Made by a program: the position numbers and the translations under genes. Source: Platycnemis pennipes (Eukaryota; Arthropoda; Insecta; Odonata; Platycnemididae). From it: a stretch of DNA of 64,000 nucleotides. Below the pieces are notes generated by a model. That model was not told where the DNA came from and ran no database searches. It saw only the letters and a list, made by a program, of their open reading frames with translations. Below, one piece after another: positions 1 through 10,299 of the stretch. The stretch lies in contig OW121852.1 in the NCBI GenBank assembly GCA_933228895.1, positions 130,009,544-130,073,543 on the forward strand. Reading direction: 5' to 3'. How positions within the stretch are numbered: position 1 is the stretch's first letter; each line of letters opens with the position of its first letter.

Positions 1-1084
1 GTCAGCGCGTCGTGTGGCCCACTCCGCCATAGTGCAACGCGCCGAATATATAGTAAATAGATAGTCTTCACGGCGTACATAGTCATGGCACGTGCGTGAA
101 TACACGGATATGTATCGTGTCATCCTTATACATGCATGTCATCAAGTTTATAGGCAGATGGAGAGCGCGAGAGCGCAAAGTTCATGCGTGAATTTTTCTC
201 CACTACACTAACACATCCCAAAAAAGTGAAGCTTGCGTGGACGGCTGAGCAAGTAGATACCAGTATTAGACGCCCATATACAAACTCCTGAAGAGGCGCT
301 AAATCTAATCGTCCATGCTAAACTCACAAAGGACTCACTGAAGTATCTGCTTTTGAGAGATGGTGTCAATCCGTCCAATGCCACCAATTTGTTTCAGAGC
401 TATGGAGGCTAAGAAGGCATAATATCCCTCTGAGACCTCTGCACTCATTACTGAGTCCTCTGCCGAAACTGGACAATGTACAGTCACAGTTAGTCCAGTT
501 ACTCATGTACTTACTATTCTCATACCTGTTCCCGACTCTCCCCTCCCCCGACCACCTGTCGAATTTGGTGCTAATTTCTAAATGCGATGGGAGCTCGGGA
601 CCAACAATGCATAACCAACATGCTCAACATTTTAGCTTTCATGACAGGAGATTTTATATCACATCAGTTGTATCTCTGCAAATATTCGTCCGACAAGACA
701 ATATATCTAAATACATTTTTTTGTGTGACGACATCCAAGGCCATGATCGCCACGTTTTGTCGGACGGTAAAATTCGAGTTCACAAAAGAAACCACAACGC
801 ATATTCTGCAGTAGCATATTCGTGTTAAGGAGCAAATATCACGCCTTATTCCATCCAGTGATTTTGGTGTGCTAAGAGTCAGTATCTCATGAAATGCACT
901 TGACCGATGGTCGATGAAAAACTGTCAAACGTATAAACTTACACAAAATCATCGCAGTCGAGTTATGCGTGCAATGCAAATCCTTCTCAAATGAACAACA
1001 TCAAATATCTCTTGACAATGCCGGCAAATGGAGATACTACCTAGAAGTTTGGGTTGTCCCCTTTATACGAATGGATCCGATCTT
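1..1084. other. Unassigned DNA
   Basis: I see no recognisable element here. Short open frames at 505-828 and 587-814 have no motif I can name, and both lie just upstream of a decayed repeat-encoded protein, so part of this stretch may be its eroded 5' portion. Confidence 0.4.
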
Positions 1085-1790
1085 TTGAATACCTGCTACA
1101 TGTTTCTTATCAGCTGGGTGTCAGAAAGTGGCTGGTTAGAACTCCAGAAGAAAAAGAAAATGCTAAGCTTCGGAAACAAAATATTCAAAGGCATTTAAAT
1201 AAAAAATGGGCCTAATCATAGATATACCGAATCAGGGATTTGACTCATCTGATAATGGTAATACCTCCCTCAAATTATTCGATAATCTTTCGCATAAAGA
1301 TTACATCACTAGCCTAGACGAGAATCTGGTTCAGTATTTTCGACATTACTTTATGCACTGGGAAGTGGCTATGAAATAAATGTCCTAATATTTGAGATAT
1401 ATGCTTTAAGGGCCGCAGAAAAATGTGTGGCTTGGTCCTTGGTATAAAATGCCACCCACAGCGCACAAGATACTCCTGCATGCTGCCACTACCATCCAAG
1501 CTGCACCTCTCCCTTTAGGAATAATGTCCGAAGATGCGCAGGAATGTAAGCGTAATGAAGGCAAGTACATACATGCCGGTTTTCAACACTAAATAAACTT
1601 CCCTAAGAGGCAGCAATGAGGACTTATTTTATAAGTGCCTTATAACATCCGATCCGGTAATTACAGCGATCCACAAGCTGCCTAAGAAGGGTAGAGTACA
1701 ATCATCGTCCCAAGTTCTCCGACTTCTTAAAGAGGTCTGTGTGTATTTGACTCAAATGGAAGACAGTCTTACGACGAAGACGAGTAAGAG
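1085..1790 (+). pseudogene. Relic of a repeat-encoded arthropod protein of unknown class
   Basis: Reading the plus strand across several frames gives, in order, a WLVRTPEEKENAKLRKQ segment, a GLIIDIPNQGF-DSSDNGNT segment, then MPPTAHKILLHAAT, LPLGIMSEDAQE and ITAIHKLPKK. The order and wording match, from memory, the C-terminal part of a protein found many times in arthropod genomes (LPIGQLSEEAQEARNK-like motif). I do not know its enzymatic role. At least four frameshifts or stops break it, for example after the tryptophan-alanine near 1215 and after EVAMK near 1377. It is dead coding sequence, probably from a DNA transposon or another high-copy element. Confidence 0.45.
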
Positions 1791-2269
1791 ATAATATCCT
1801 AACTCTGATGAGTAGAAAATTATAAGTTTTGCAGTAATGATAACATAAATACATTTATTTCAGACTAAAGACTGTTTTCCTTCGTTTTCTTTCACATTCG
1901 AGGATTCTATAGTATAACTTGTATACACCAATACTAGCCATCAAGAGACGGAATAATGTTTTGAAAACATCAAATTTGTTCCCGCCACCAACAAAAACCC
2001 TGAAATACACAATTTCAGCGTGATTTGAGTGTGTAATGACTTTTGTCCGCCTAAATCGGCCTCCCAGCCCACTGTGGGGCGTGGAGATAGTTAGATAAGC
2101 AGGCAGCTGGCTGTTTGAGTGCAATAATGGGAGATAGGAAGCATCAAGAGCTGCTCAAGAACATCGTGTGAAAGATCGTGAGAATGCTCGGAAGTATTAA
2201 GAAGAGTCATTGCCCCCAAAAACGAATCTTTGCTGGAAGATCAGCTATAATTATACAAATAAGAGTGAT
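1791..2269. other. Unassigned DNA
   Basis: AT-rich sequence between the relic protein and the first LINE tail. The frame at 1855-2124 on the minus strand shows no family signature. Confidence 0.35.
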
Positions 2270-3197
2270 ATCTACATCTATATAATACCCTGAAAGTCAC
2301 CATAAAGGTGTGTGGCAGGGGGCTAATTTTCACCACACATGCACTACATATCATGCATAAAAAGGATTAGTATTTACATACTGTTCTAAACTTCACTATT
2401 TAAAAAAAGATAAAAATAGCAAAGCAAACATGTAAAAACATGCTGTTAGTTGGGTTACCTTCATGTCCTTATTCCAACATGCAGCTAAGTTGGGGTTCGC
2501 AAAATATTTTTATCATCATCAGTGAAAATATGGTCTTGGAATTTATTTGGGAGATTAAGTCTAAATTTCAACCTGCGATCTGACAATGATTCCCAATTTA
2601 TTTCATTTAATAGACTGGTTACGCTAATAAGGTTATCGTCCCGTCCCTTCACATATCTTGCCTATTTTAGCTGCACACGTTCAAGTTCATTATTTAGACC
2701 GATTTCGTAGGGATCCCATACACTGGCAGCATATTTCAAATGAGGTCTAACAAGGGAAAAGTAGCTGATTTCTCGTACATGAGTCACATTTACCTAGTAC
2801 TCTTTTGATGAAACCCAGTCTACGATTCGTTTGACCCATTATTTCACGCATGTGTTTACCCCAGGAAAGATCATGTGTCAGTCTTATTCCAAGATATTTA
2901 ATGGATTCCACGTTTGTTATTTCATTATTACTTATTGTGTACGTGCTAGGATGAGAACTATTCTTTTTCCAAAAATTCACTACTAGATATTTTTTAAAGT
3001 TCAATTCTAACTGCCATGTATCACACCAATTTTCAATTGCTTGTAGGTCATCATTTAAATATTCTTTATCGTTTGGGCATAGAATTTCCCTGTACACTAC
3101 TGCGTCATCGGCAAATAGACGAAGCTTAATTTTTACCACCTTATTGATATCATTTATGTACAAAAGGAACAGGAGTGGACCTATCACACTACCTTTT
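2270..3197 (-). mobile_element. LINE family B, 5'-truncated, internally deleted
   Basis: The minus strand encodes a reverse transcriptase C-terminal half, IGPLLFLLYIND then FADDAVVYREI and YLGIRLTHDLSWGKH (2747-3187). The family B 3' hairpin and tail are at 2270-2317. Roughly 200 bp normally present between the conserved 3' UTR and the YGRLDHN coding segment is missing near 2487. A frameshift lies after KCDSCTRNQ. The 5' break falls exactly at the codons for GSVIGP, a position where several other copies in the window also break. Confidence 0.9.
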
Positions 3198-3880
3198 GGG
3201 CCCCAGCTGATTTCTCGTACAGATATGCGTCGCGGGTATGAATTCAGTGCGTTTCATGGGAGGGGGCGAGTGCTGTTGCCCGGGGCGACAGCCCGGACCG
3301 ATCATGCATCAAGTGAGCGAGAGGGGGGCAGTCAGAGCTACTCCCCCCTCCACTCCGGGCGAGATGAAAGAGGAGGCTCGTCTCCATGGTGACGGCGGAG
3401 GGGGGATGAAGTTGCGGCCGGAGGGGTAGACACGGTCGCCGTCAGTCGGGCGCTGGCCTCGCTCGGGTGCGGCCGAGCTGGTCACGGATTGAGTGCGAGT
3501 GTCGACCGCAGCAAGTTGAAAAGTCGTGTCTGTCCATGAGGCAGTCGTGTGTGTCTGTGTGGTGGTTGTCACCTGTGAGTTGAGTGAGATGTGGTCCCGT
3601 GCCCGAAGTGTGAGGAGTGCTTGTGGATAACGTGAGCGGCGAAGGAAGGAGGAGAGGATTACCTCTCCACTGAAGAGGTTAGTATCCGCTTCCCCGCGAG
3701 GCCGACCTGGAAACAAACGCCAACCGATTTACCGCTATCTCCATTAAAAGTGCCTTCTAAAAGGCGAGGGGCAGTAATTCTGGCGGGAGATAACAATTTG
3801 GAAACCGGCTGTCATTTCGGGGAATGGCTGAATTTCATGGTTCGCCTCGTTAAGTTTATCTGTATGTCGTCCTCTCTAGA
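3198..3880. other. GC-rich block between two outward-facing LINE tails
   Basis: This 680-bp stretch is much richer in G+C and CpG than its surroundings. It is flanked on the left by a minus-strand family B tail and on the right by a plus-strand family A tail, both broken at the same reverse transcriptase position. The minus frame at 3309-3716 has no recognisable domain. It could be a CpG-rich promoter fragment or the 5' region of an unidentified element; I cannot decide. Confidence 0.4.
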
Positions 3881-4966
3881 AGACACAATCGGGAGTTCCC
3901 CAGGGTTGCGTAATAGGTCCGCTTCTATTTCTATTATACATTAACGATTTGGGTACCGTAGTTCGTAGTAAGCTTAGACCTTTTGCAGACGATGCTGTAG
4001 TGTATAGGGGTATATCAAAAGAAGAAGACAGGAAATCGCTTACCAAGGATTTAGATGCAGTTCAAGAGTGGTGCGACAAATGGCAGTTAGAAATTAACCT
4101 TAAAAAGTGTGTAGCTATTAATTTTTGGAGGAGGAATAATTCGATAGAGCCATCCTATAAAATTAATAACTCGAAGATCGAAAGCGTTGAAACCATAAGA
4201 TATTTAGGTGTAACAATCACTAAGGATTTACCGTGGGGAAACACATCCGGGAAATATGCGGCCGAGGGAAGAGAAAGCTAGGATTCATAAAAAGAGTGCT
4301 AGGGAAATATAATGAGAAGACAAAAGAGCGATGTTACTTTTCACTAGTTAGGCCCCACCTTGAGTATGAAGCCATTGTATGATCCGAATGAATTAGGTTA
4401 GATCATAGAACTAGACAGTGTGCAGCGTAGAGCAGTTAGGTTCGTTAAAAGGCGTTATGATAAGTTGAGTAGTATTTCAGAATTAATACAAGAATTAGGG
4501 TGGTAATCATTGTCAGAGCGTAGGTTAAAGCACACATTAAATCTATTACAGAAATTTCAATTGGATAGCTTCACTGAAGATGTTAGGCATATATTAAAAA
4601 CACCAGCATGTTATGCTAGGTTCGATCAGATAAACAAGATTAAAGATATAGATTGTCGTACTGATAGATTCAAAATGGAATTTTTACCGCACTATAAGAG
4701 AATAGAATAGGAAGCATAGCAAAGGGATAGGTAAGGGAAATGTTTTAGAGTAGTCTGTAGTGCATGATGCATGTATTAATCCCTTAAATACTATAGATAC
4801 TAACAATGTAGTTGCATGAAACTCTATAGTTGCTTAATATATGATCTCGTAAATCTATAGTTGCTTGTTTGCATGTTAGTAGTGCATGAATGGTGATCTT
4901 CACCCCCTGCCACACACCCTCGCGGAAGCTTGCTGGGTATCGTGTAATGTATATGTAGATGTGAAT
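3881..4966 (+). mobile_element. LINE family A, 5'-truncated
   Basis: Begins inside the reverse transcriptase gene near GVPQG (a 10-bp deletion just before it) and runs through the FADDAVVYRGI frame at 3949-4281, the LNLLQKFQ segment at 4510-4710, the 3' UTR and the terminal hairpin at 4906-4940. Several frameshifts and a stop (GLGW-stop near 4503) make it inactive. The tail is a short, degenerate TGTAGATG repeat. Confidence 0.9.
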
Positions 4967-5193
4967 CGCAAATGAAGAGTCTCTCCGATGAGGAAGTGAT
5001 GAAATCGCTGAATGATGCCGAGACGTTGAAACTCCGCCGCAATACTTTCGAGTCAGACATTGTTTGAATGTAAATACTGCCGACCTTTCCTCATTTGCCG
5101 TTGACATTCTTCCGCATGCGTATTATTACCGAAGAAAGCTCTTCGCTCTTTTCTCTATCCGGAGTTCTTATGTAAATAAAGCACCGTGACAAC

Positions 5194-5463
5194 CAGGCAC
5201 GTAGCCAGAAATTTGCTTCGGGGGGGAGAGGCTAAGTCTAGGGTAACTTGAAACAAATCAGCTTTGCCCATTCGGTGCCGGCATGTTACAAATCTCTTCC
5301 TTTAATTTTCAGTGCTTGGTATTTACCTTTACAGTACCCATACTTAACTCTTCTCTCTGGTAAAGTTCTCTGCTAATCACAGAACAACAAAATTATTGGG
5401 AAAATATTTGGGGGGGGGGGGGGCTGAAGCACCAGAAGTCCCTCCCCCCTGGCTACATGCCTG
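5194..5463 (+). mobile_element. hAT-like MITE family 1, copy 1
   Basis: The 270-bp unit starts CAGGCACGTAGCCAG and ends with the near-perfect inverse CTGGCTACATGCCTG. Flanks GTGACAAC (5186-5193) and GAGGCAAC (5464-5471) agree at 6 of 8 positions, as expected for an aged 8-bp target duplication of the hAT superfamily. A run of G at 5410-5423 lies near the right end. No coding capacity. Confidence 0.8.
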
Positions 5464-5778
5464 GAGGCAACTGATGATACTTCGCTTCAGTCTGCTTCGA
5501 TGGAACACTTGGGAATCAGATTTCTCCCTATGTAACTGCTCCATTTGCCAATCAATCCTCGGTCTACTGGTGCGATGTCTCCTTTCAATTTCTGAGCTCG
5601 TACGCTGAGTTTGCTGTTCTCATCTTTTCATTTACAGATAGCGTCGTGAAGCGCATTTTCACCTTGAGCATGTGCGAACATTTGACTGTATTTCGCGACC
5701 TCGGTCGATCGCGGTTGACCACTCAAAGAGGACACGGCGCATTCGTTTTTTGACGAAATTAGAGGTTTTTCTCTTTCA
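5464..5778. other. Unassigned DNA
   Basis: No feature recognised between the MITE and the R3 repeat. Confidence 0.3.
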
Positions 5779-5862
5779 GGGGGGTTGTGCTTGAAACCAT
5801 CGGGATTATCTCGAACAGGTAACCAAGGAGTCACGTGGTATAAACACGAATGTTTCGCAAAT
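5779..5862 (+). repeat. Repeat R3, left arm
   Basis: About 80 bp containing GCTTGAAACCATCGGGATT and AACCAAGGAGTCACGTGGTA. A related copy recurs inverted at 8273-8350, another in the same orientation at 33594-33676, and a partial inverted one at 34665-34718. The pairs sit as inverted repeats around interior sequence, so R3 may be the end of a nonautonomous DNA element. Confidence 0.6.
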
Positions 5863-6009
5863 TTGATGTGTTAATATCGCTGATTACAACCTCCTTCATT
5901 GTTTACACTTGTGTTTTATCTCATAAGTGGGCTCTATAGTCCAGACACGTGAGAAAAATCTCAAGTGAAAACAATAATGATAATGTAACGAGCCATTCAG
6001 ACACACTAA

Positions 6010-8272
6010 CTTCGCATACCATTCGGCAAGGCAAATTACGACGGTATGAAAGAGGAATTAAGGGAAGCGTTTAATGTATTCAGCGAACAAAGCAAAGGAT
6101 TAAATACAGAGGATTCGTGGAGAGAATTTCTTGAGGTCACCCGTAACGCTGTTCATAAATACATACCAAGTAAATATATTAGTGATAATACAGAGCCAAG
6201 GTGGTATAACGCGGAGGTTAGGAAATCACTAAAGCGACAAAGGGTATGCCACGCTAAGATGAAAAATGCCAGACGGGGTCTATCGGTAGAGGAAAAAAAT
6301 GAGCTAGTTCAAAACTATAAAAAATCGAGAGCATTAGCAAGGAAATCATGTCGGCAAGCGTTATCACATTTCAAGAGCAAGATGTTAGGAGAATATTTAG
6401 ATAGCAATCCTAAAGCGTTTTGGTCATATGTGAGAGAGCTTCAGGGAAATAAGTCCACAGTGCACACACTTAAAAATGATAAAGGAATCAGAGTCACCAG
6501 CAGTGTAGAAAAAGCCAACACTTTAAACACCTTCTTCCAAAGTGTATTCAACTCATCGTCACAAAACGCAGTGGAACCACCGCCGAACACTTTCAGTGAG
6601 CAAATGCCCGAAATAAACATTTCATGTCGCGGAATAGAGCAGCAGTTAAAAAGCATAAGTAAAAACAAAGCACCAGGTCCCGATCAAATTCCTTCCAGAG
6701 TTTATAAAACATTAGCTTCTGAAATAGCCCCCTATCTAGAAATAATATTCAATAAAACACTAAAGAACCACACAGTACCCAAGGATTGGAAAGTAGCTAA
6801 CATTACACCTATATTTAAAAGCGGTGATAGGGAAGAACCTAGTAACTACAGACCCATTTCACTCACGTCAATTTCTTGTAAGATATTTGAGCACATAGTA
6901 GTCAGTTCGATCATGGGGCATTTGGATAGTCAGGGATTACTCATAAACAGCCAGCATGGGTTCCGGAAAGGTAGATCTTGCGAGACACAATTAGCTTTAT
7001 TCGTACACGATATTTTAGTCCACGGCGAAAGCAGTACTGAAGTTGATGCGATATTTTTAGATTTTAAAAAGGCTTTCGATAAAGTTCCTCATGACAAATT
7101 AATCTTGAAGTTAGAGAGTTTTGGTATAAATAAAGACGTTGTATGTTGGGTAAAAGAATTCTTAAGTGGGCGAGAGCAGAGGGTTGTCATAGATGGTATC
7201 ATGTCGGACACAATCGAAGTCACATCGGGAGTTCCTCAGGGCAGCGTAGTAGGTCCGCTTCTATTTCTTTTATACATAAACGATTTGGGTACCGTAGTTA
7301 GTAGTAACCTTAGACTTTTTGCAGACGATGCGGTGGTGTACAGGGGTATATCGAACGAAGAGGACACGAAATCACTTAGCAAGGATTTAGATGCAATTCA
7401 AGAGTGGTGCGACAAATGGCAGTTAGAACTCAACCTTAAAAAGTGTGTAGCTATCAATTTTTGGAGGAGGAATAATTCGATAGAGCGATCCTATAGAATT
7501 AATAACACGAAGATCGAAAACGTTGAAACCGTAAGATATTTAGGTGTAACAATCACTAAAGATTTATCGTGGGGAAGACACATAAGGGAAATATGCGGCC
7601 GAGCAAAGAGAAAGCTAGGATTTATAAAAAGAGTACTTGGGAAATGTGATGAGAAGACAAAAGAGCGATGCTACTTTTCACTAGTTAGGCCCCACCTTGA
7701 GTATGCAGCCAGTGTATGGGATCCTAATGAATTAGGTTTGATGAGAGAACTAGACAGTGTGCAGCGTAGAGCAGCTAGGCTCGTCAAAAGGTGTTACGAT
7801 AGGTTGAGTAGTGTATCAGAATTAATACAAGAATTAGGGTGGGAATCATTATCAGAGCGTAGATTAAAGTTCAGATTTAATCTATTGCAGAAATTTCAAT
7901 CGGATAGCTTTACTGAAGATGTTAGGCACATATTGAAATCACCAGCGTATTATGCTAGATTCGACCAGATAAATAAGATTAGAGAGATAGATTGTCGTAC
8001 AGATAGATTCAAAATGGCATTTTTCCCCCGTACTATAAGAGAACAGAATAGGCAGCATAGGAAAGGGATAGGTAGGGGAAATATTTTAGAGTATTCTGTA
8101 GTGCATGATGCATGTATTAACCCCTCAAATACTATAGATACTAACAATCTAGTTGCATGAGACCCTTTAGTTGCTTGCTTGCATGCTAGTAGTGAATGCT
8201 TGGTGACCTTCACCCCCTGCCACACACCCTCGCGGTGGCTTGCAGGGTATCGTGTAGATGTAGATGTAGATG
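6010..8272 (+). mobile_element. LINE family A, best-preserved copy
   Basis: The copy begins in coding sequence: the frame is open from 6010 and reads LRIPFGKANYDG before the first ATG, which resembles the linker after an APE-type endonuclease. The endonuclease and any ORF1 are therefore missing and the copy is 5'-truncated. It continues through the full reverse transcriptase frame, the 3' UTR, the terminal hairpin (8214-8250) and about three TGTAGA units (8251-8272). Downstream it abuts the inverted R3 arm. No clear target duplication was found. Confidence 0.9.
6046..8160 (+). CDS. LINE family A reverse transcriptase ORF (endonuclease-less)
   Basis: A 704-residue uninterrupted frame encodes a non-LTR reverse transcriptase, which copies element RNA into DNA at a nicked target. 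In order I see a helical linker (about 1-150), SNYRPIS (266-272), QHGFRKGRSCETQ (303-315), DFKKAFDKV (339-347, catalytic aspartate region), GVPQGS (395-400), the catalytic FADD box (425-428), a YLGV/LSWG thumb region near 500-515 and RPHLEYAASVWDP (548-560). The ATG is simply the first in the frame; coding extends upstream to 6010. An APE endonuclease should precede it but is lost, so self-mobilisation is unlikely. No stop or frameshift suggests a fairly young insertion. Confidence 0.9.
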   Translation: MKEELREAFNVFSEQSKGLNTEDSWREFLEVTRNAVHKYIPSKYISDNTEPRWYNAEVRKSLKRQRVCHAKMKNARRGLSVEEKNELVQNYKKSRALARKSCRQALSHFKSKMLGEYLDSNPKAFWSYVRELQGNKSTVHTLKNDKGIRVTSSVEKANTLNTFFQSVFNSSSQNAVEPPPNTFSEQMPEINISCRGIEQQLKSISKNKAPGPDQIPSRVYKTLASEIAPYLEIIFNKTLKNHTVPKDWKVANITPIFKSGDREEPSNYRPISLTSISCKIFEHIVVSSIMGHLDSQGLLINSQHGFRKGRSCETQLALFVHDILVHGESSTEVDAIFLDFKKAFDKVPHDKLILKLESFGINKDVVCWVKEFLSGREQRVVIDGIMSDTIEVTSGVPQGSVVGPLLFLLYINDLGTVVSSNLRLFADDAVVYRGISNEEDTKSLSKDLDAIQEWCDKWQLELNLKKCVAINFWRRNNSIERSYRINNTKIENVETVRYLGVTITKDLSWGRHIREICGRAKRKLGFIKRVLGKCDEKTKERCYFSLVRPHLEYAASVWDPNELGLMRELDSVQRRAARLVKRCYDRLSSVSELIQELGWESLSERRLKFRFNLLQKFQSDSFTEDVRHILKSPAYYARFDQINKIREIDCRTDRFKMAFFPRTIREQNRQHRKGIGRGNILEYSVVHDACINPSNTIDTNNLVA

Positions 8273-8350
8273 TCGTGTTTGTACCACGTGACTCCATCCA
8301 TCCATACGGTACCACGTGACTACTTCCATCCATACGGTTTCAAACACACC
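8273..8350 (-). repeat. Repeat R3, right arm (inverted)
   Basis: The minus strand reads GTGTTTGAAACC and later GGAGTCACGTGGTACAAAC, matching the repeat at 5779-5862. An extra tandem segment (CCATCCATACGGTACCACGTG and a second CCATCCATACGG) lies within it. Together the arms bracket the family A copy. Confidence 0.55.
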
Positions 8351-8500
8351 CACCCAAAATTATTATTCTGATTCGCTATCTTCATTACTTTCAAGCGCTT
8401 CTTCTCTTAAGATACAAATTATTCATGATGGTGAAACAGCAAAATATTAAACAAAACCTGCGTTACCAAGAGAATGTTGTGAGCTTTCATACTTCTATTG

Positions 8501-8536
8501 TCATCATCAACACTAAGATTGGTTTGACGCAGCAGT
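8501..8536 (-). repeat. Possible family C LINE tail remnant
   Basis: The short match CATCATCAACACTAAGATTG and GGTTTGACGCAG resembles the 3' end of family C at 18701-18740. Too short for more. Confidence 0.4.
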
Positions 8537-8572
8537 GGAGTAGAGTATGCAGTCAGACAGCCCCGTCACATT

Positions 8573-9011
8573 CATCTGCATCTACAACTACATAATACCC
8601 TGCAAGACACTACAAAGGTGTGTAGCAGGGGGTGAATTCTCGCCAAACATGCACCACATATCGTGCATAAAAAAGAATTAGTATTTATATGCTAGTCTAA
8701 ATTTCACTATTTAAAAAAAAAGATAAAAATAGCAAAGCAAACATGAAAAAACGTGCTGTTAGTTGGGTTAGCTTTAAATCCTCATACCAACATGCAGCTA
8801 CCAATGTTATCCATTACTACTCTCGTATTGGATATATTTACCGCTATTCAAATCCCTTATTGTACAAGAGAAAAAGGGCATTTTGAATCTGTCAGTTCGG
8901 CAATCAATTTCTCAAATGTTGTGATTATTGTCCAGTCTACCAGAGTAAGTTGGGGTTCGAAAAATAATTTGAACTCTATGGTCTTGGAATTTGTTCCAAG
9001 ACCATAGAGTT
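8573..9011 (-). mobile_element. LINE family B tail ending in a snap-back palindrome
   Basis: Minus-strand family B 3' tail with hairpin (8590-8632) and 3' UTR. At the 5' break (8972-9011) the sequence folds back perfectly: 18-bp arms (AACTCTATGGTCTTGGAA and its complement) around a 4-base loop. The left arm is partly LINE sequence, so the right arm is an inverted copy made at the break. Confidence 0.85.
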
Positions 9012-9157
9012 GGTAAATTTTAGTCGGGAAAGCGAAGTACGACCGGTTGCTACACTTACCTAAGTGGACTTTAGGTCAAATCTACGACCGTAATTAACCC
9101 TCCGGGCCTAATGTGGAAACTGTCCACTGTGTTGAACAGCAATATCACACCCAGGGG

Positions 9158-9572
9158 CAGGCACGTAGCCAGAAATTTGCTTCTTGGGGGCCTAAATGTA
9201 GTGTACCGTGACTTGAAACAAATCAGCCTTGCTCTTTCGGTACCGACATGGTACAAATCTCTTCCTTAATTTTAAGGGCTTTCGTATTTACTTTCACAGA
9301 GCCCATTCCTATCTTCTCTCACTATCTAAGTTCACTACTTACGTTGTTGTGAAGCAGTTAACTTTACCGTCCCCATAACAGAAGTCCAACGCATGCATGT
9401 ATATCAGATTGGAAATAACAATTATTAGTCATACACATGCATCAAACTAGTTATCACTTATATTATACGCAGTGTAACCTGGATTATTATGCCCAGTTAA
9501 AATCAGAACAACAAAATCATTGGGAAAACATTTCGGGGGCGTCTGAAGCCCCCCTTCCTGGATACGTGCCTG
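9158..9572 (+). mobile_element. hAT-like MITE family 1, copy 2
   Basis: A 415-bp unit with ends CAGGCACGTAGCCAG and CTGGATACGTGCCTG. It is flanked by a perfect 8-bp duplication CCCAGGGG at 9150-9157 and 9573-9580. Its interior contains the ATACGCAGTGTAA motif also seen in the partial copy at 39296-39420. No open frame of note. Confidence 0.9.
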
Positions 9573-9576
9573 CCCA

Positions 9577-9650
9577 GGGGGTAGGTTTGGTGTAGTGGTT
9601 GGTGACTGGCCTCTCACTTGGAGGACCCGGGTTCGAATTCCGGCTGTAGC
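9577..9650 (+). repeat. tRNA-like sequence (pseudogene or SINE head)
   Basis: TGGTGTAGTGGTTGGTG resembles a pol III A box. CCGGGTTCGAATTCCGG can form a perfect T arm with a 7-base loop. The anticodon arm is poor (CCTC/GAGG with loop TCACTTG) and the variable region too short, so I do not call a functional tRNA. The A-box wording is closest to tRNA-Glu. Confidence 0.45.
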
Positions 9651-9747
9651 AGATATTTTTTATTGGAATACCGGCCCCTGCTTTAAGGAGGGCTTTCGAG
9701 TCCAGTACCATGTCTATCGGAGAGGATATTAATCCGTTGTTCCCTTC

Positions 9748-10299
9748 TCATTCTACATCTACGTAATAACTTGCGAGCCACCGCTAGGGTGTGGCAGGGG
9801 GTGGAAATCACCATGCATGCACTACTGACATGCTACTTAGAGCTACAATGATACTGCTTAACAAGTTAGAGTCATGTGCAACTAGATGGTTAGTGTCTGC
9901 GAAGTAACGAAGTGATTACTGATTAGTGCAAATAAGGGCATTTTGAGAAATGCCTTCATTAGCACCAACTACATTTATCTGTATTTCACTATCATGCCTA
10001 GGTTAGTAATATCAAAATATTATTAACACACACCTCATGCACCACAGGCTACTTCCAAAAATTTTTTCCCAACCTATCCCTTTGCTAAGCAGCCTATTGT
10101 GTTCTCTTATGGCACGCGGGGAAAATGAAATTTTTAACCTATCGGTACGACAATCTATCTTTCTAATCTTGTTTATCTGACCAAGCTTAGCATAATACGC
10201 AGGGTTTCTTAATATGTACATATATGACGTCATCTGTACACAAGTAAGCTTCGAAACCACTTGAAAGGTTTAGCCTAAATTTTAATCTGAGTTCTTATA
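9748..10299 (-). mobile_element. Diverged LINE family A tail
   Basis: The minus strand carries an old hairpin end at 9748-9800, then at 10012-10260 the C-terminal peptide YYAKLGQINKIRKIDCRTDR followed by LKISFSPRAIREHNR. About 150 bp of unrelated or eroded sequence separates the two parts. Divergence is higher than in other A copies, so this is an older insertion or a distinct subfamily. Confidence 0.75.

Noticed and set aside
3309..3716. A 135-codon minus-strand frame in the GC-rich block
   Set aside because: Several overlapping frames exist there, none with a domain. GC-rich DNA has few stops by chance.
8251..8272. Tandem TGTAGATG units as a CRISPR-like or satellite array
   Set aside because: They are short terminal units of LINE tails, always after the hairpin, with no spacers.
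9577..9650. Functional tRNA-Glu gene
   Set aside because: The T arm is good, but the anticodon arm and variable region do not fold properly and no acceptor stem pairs.
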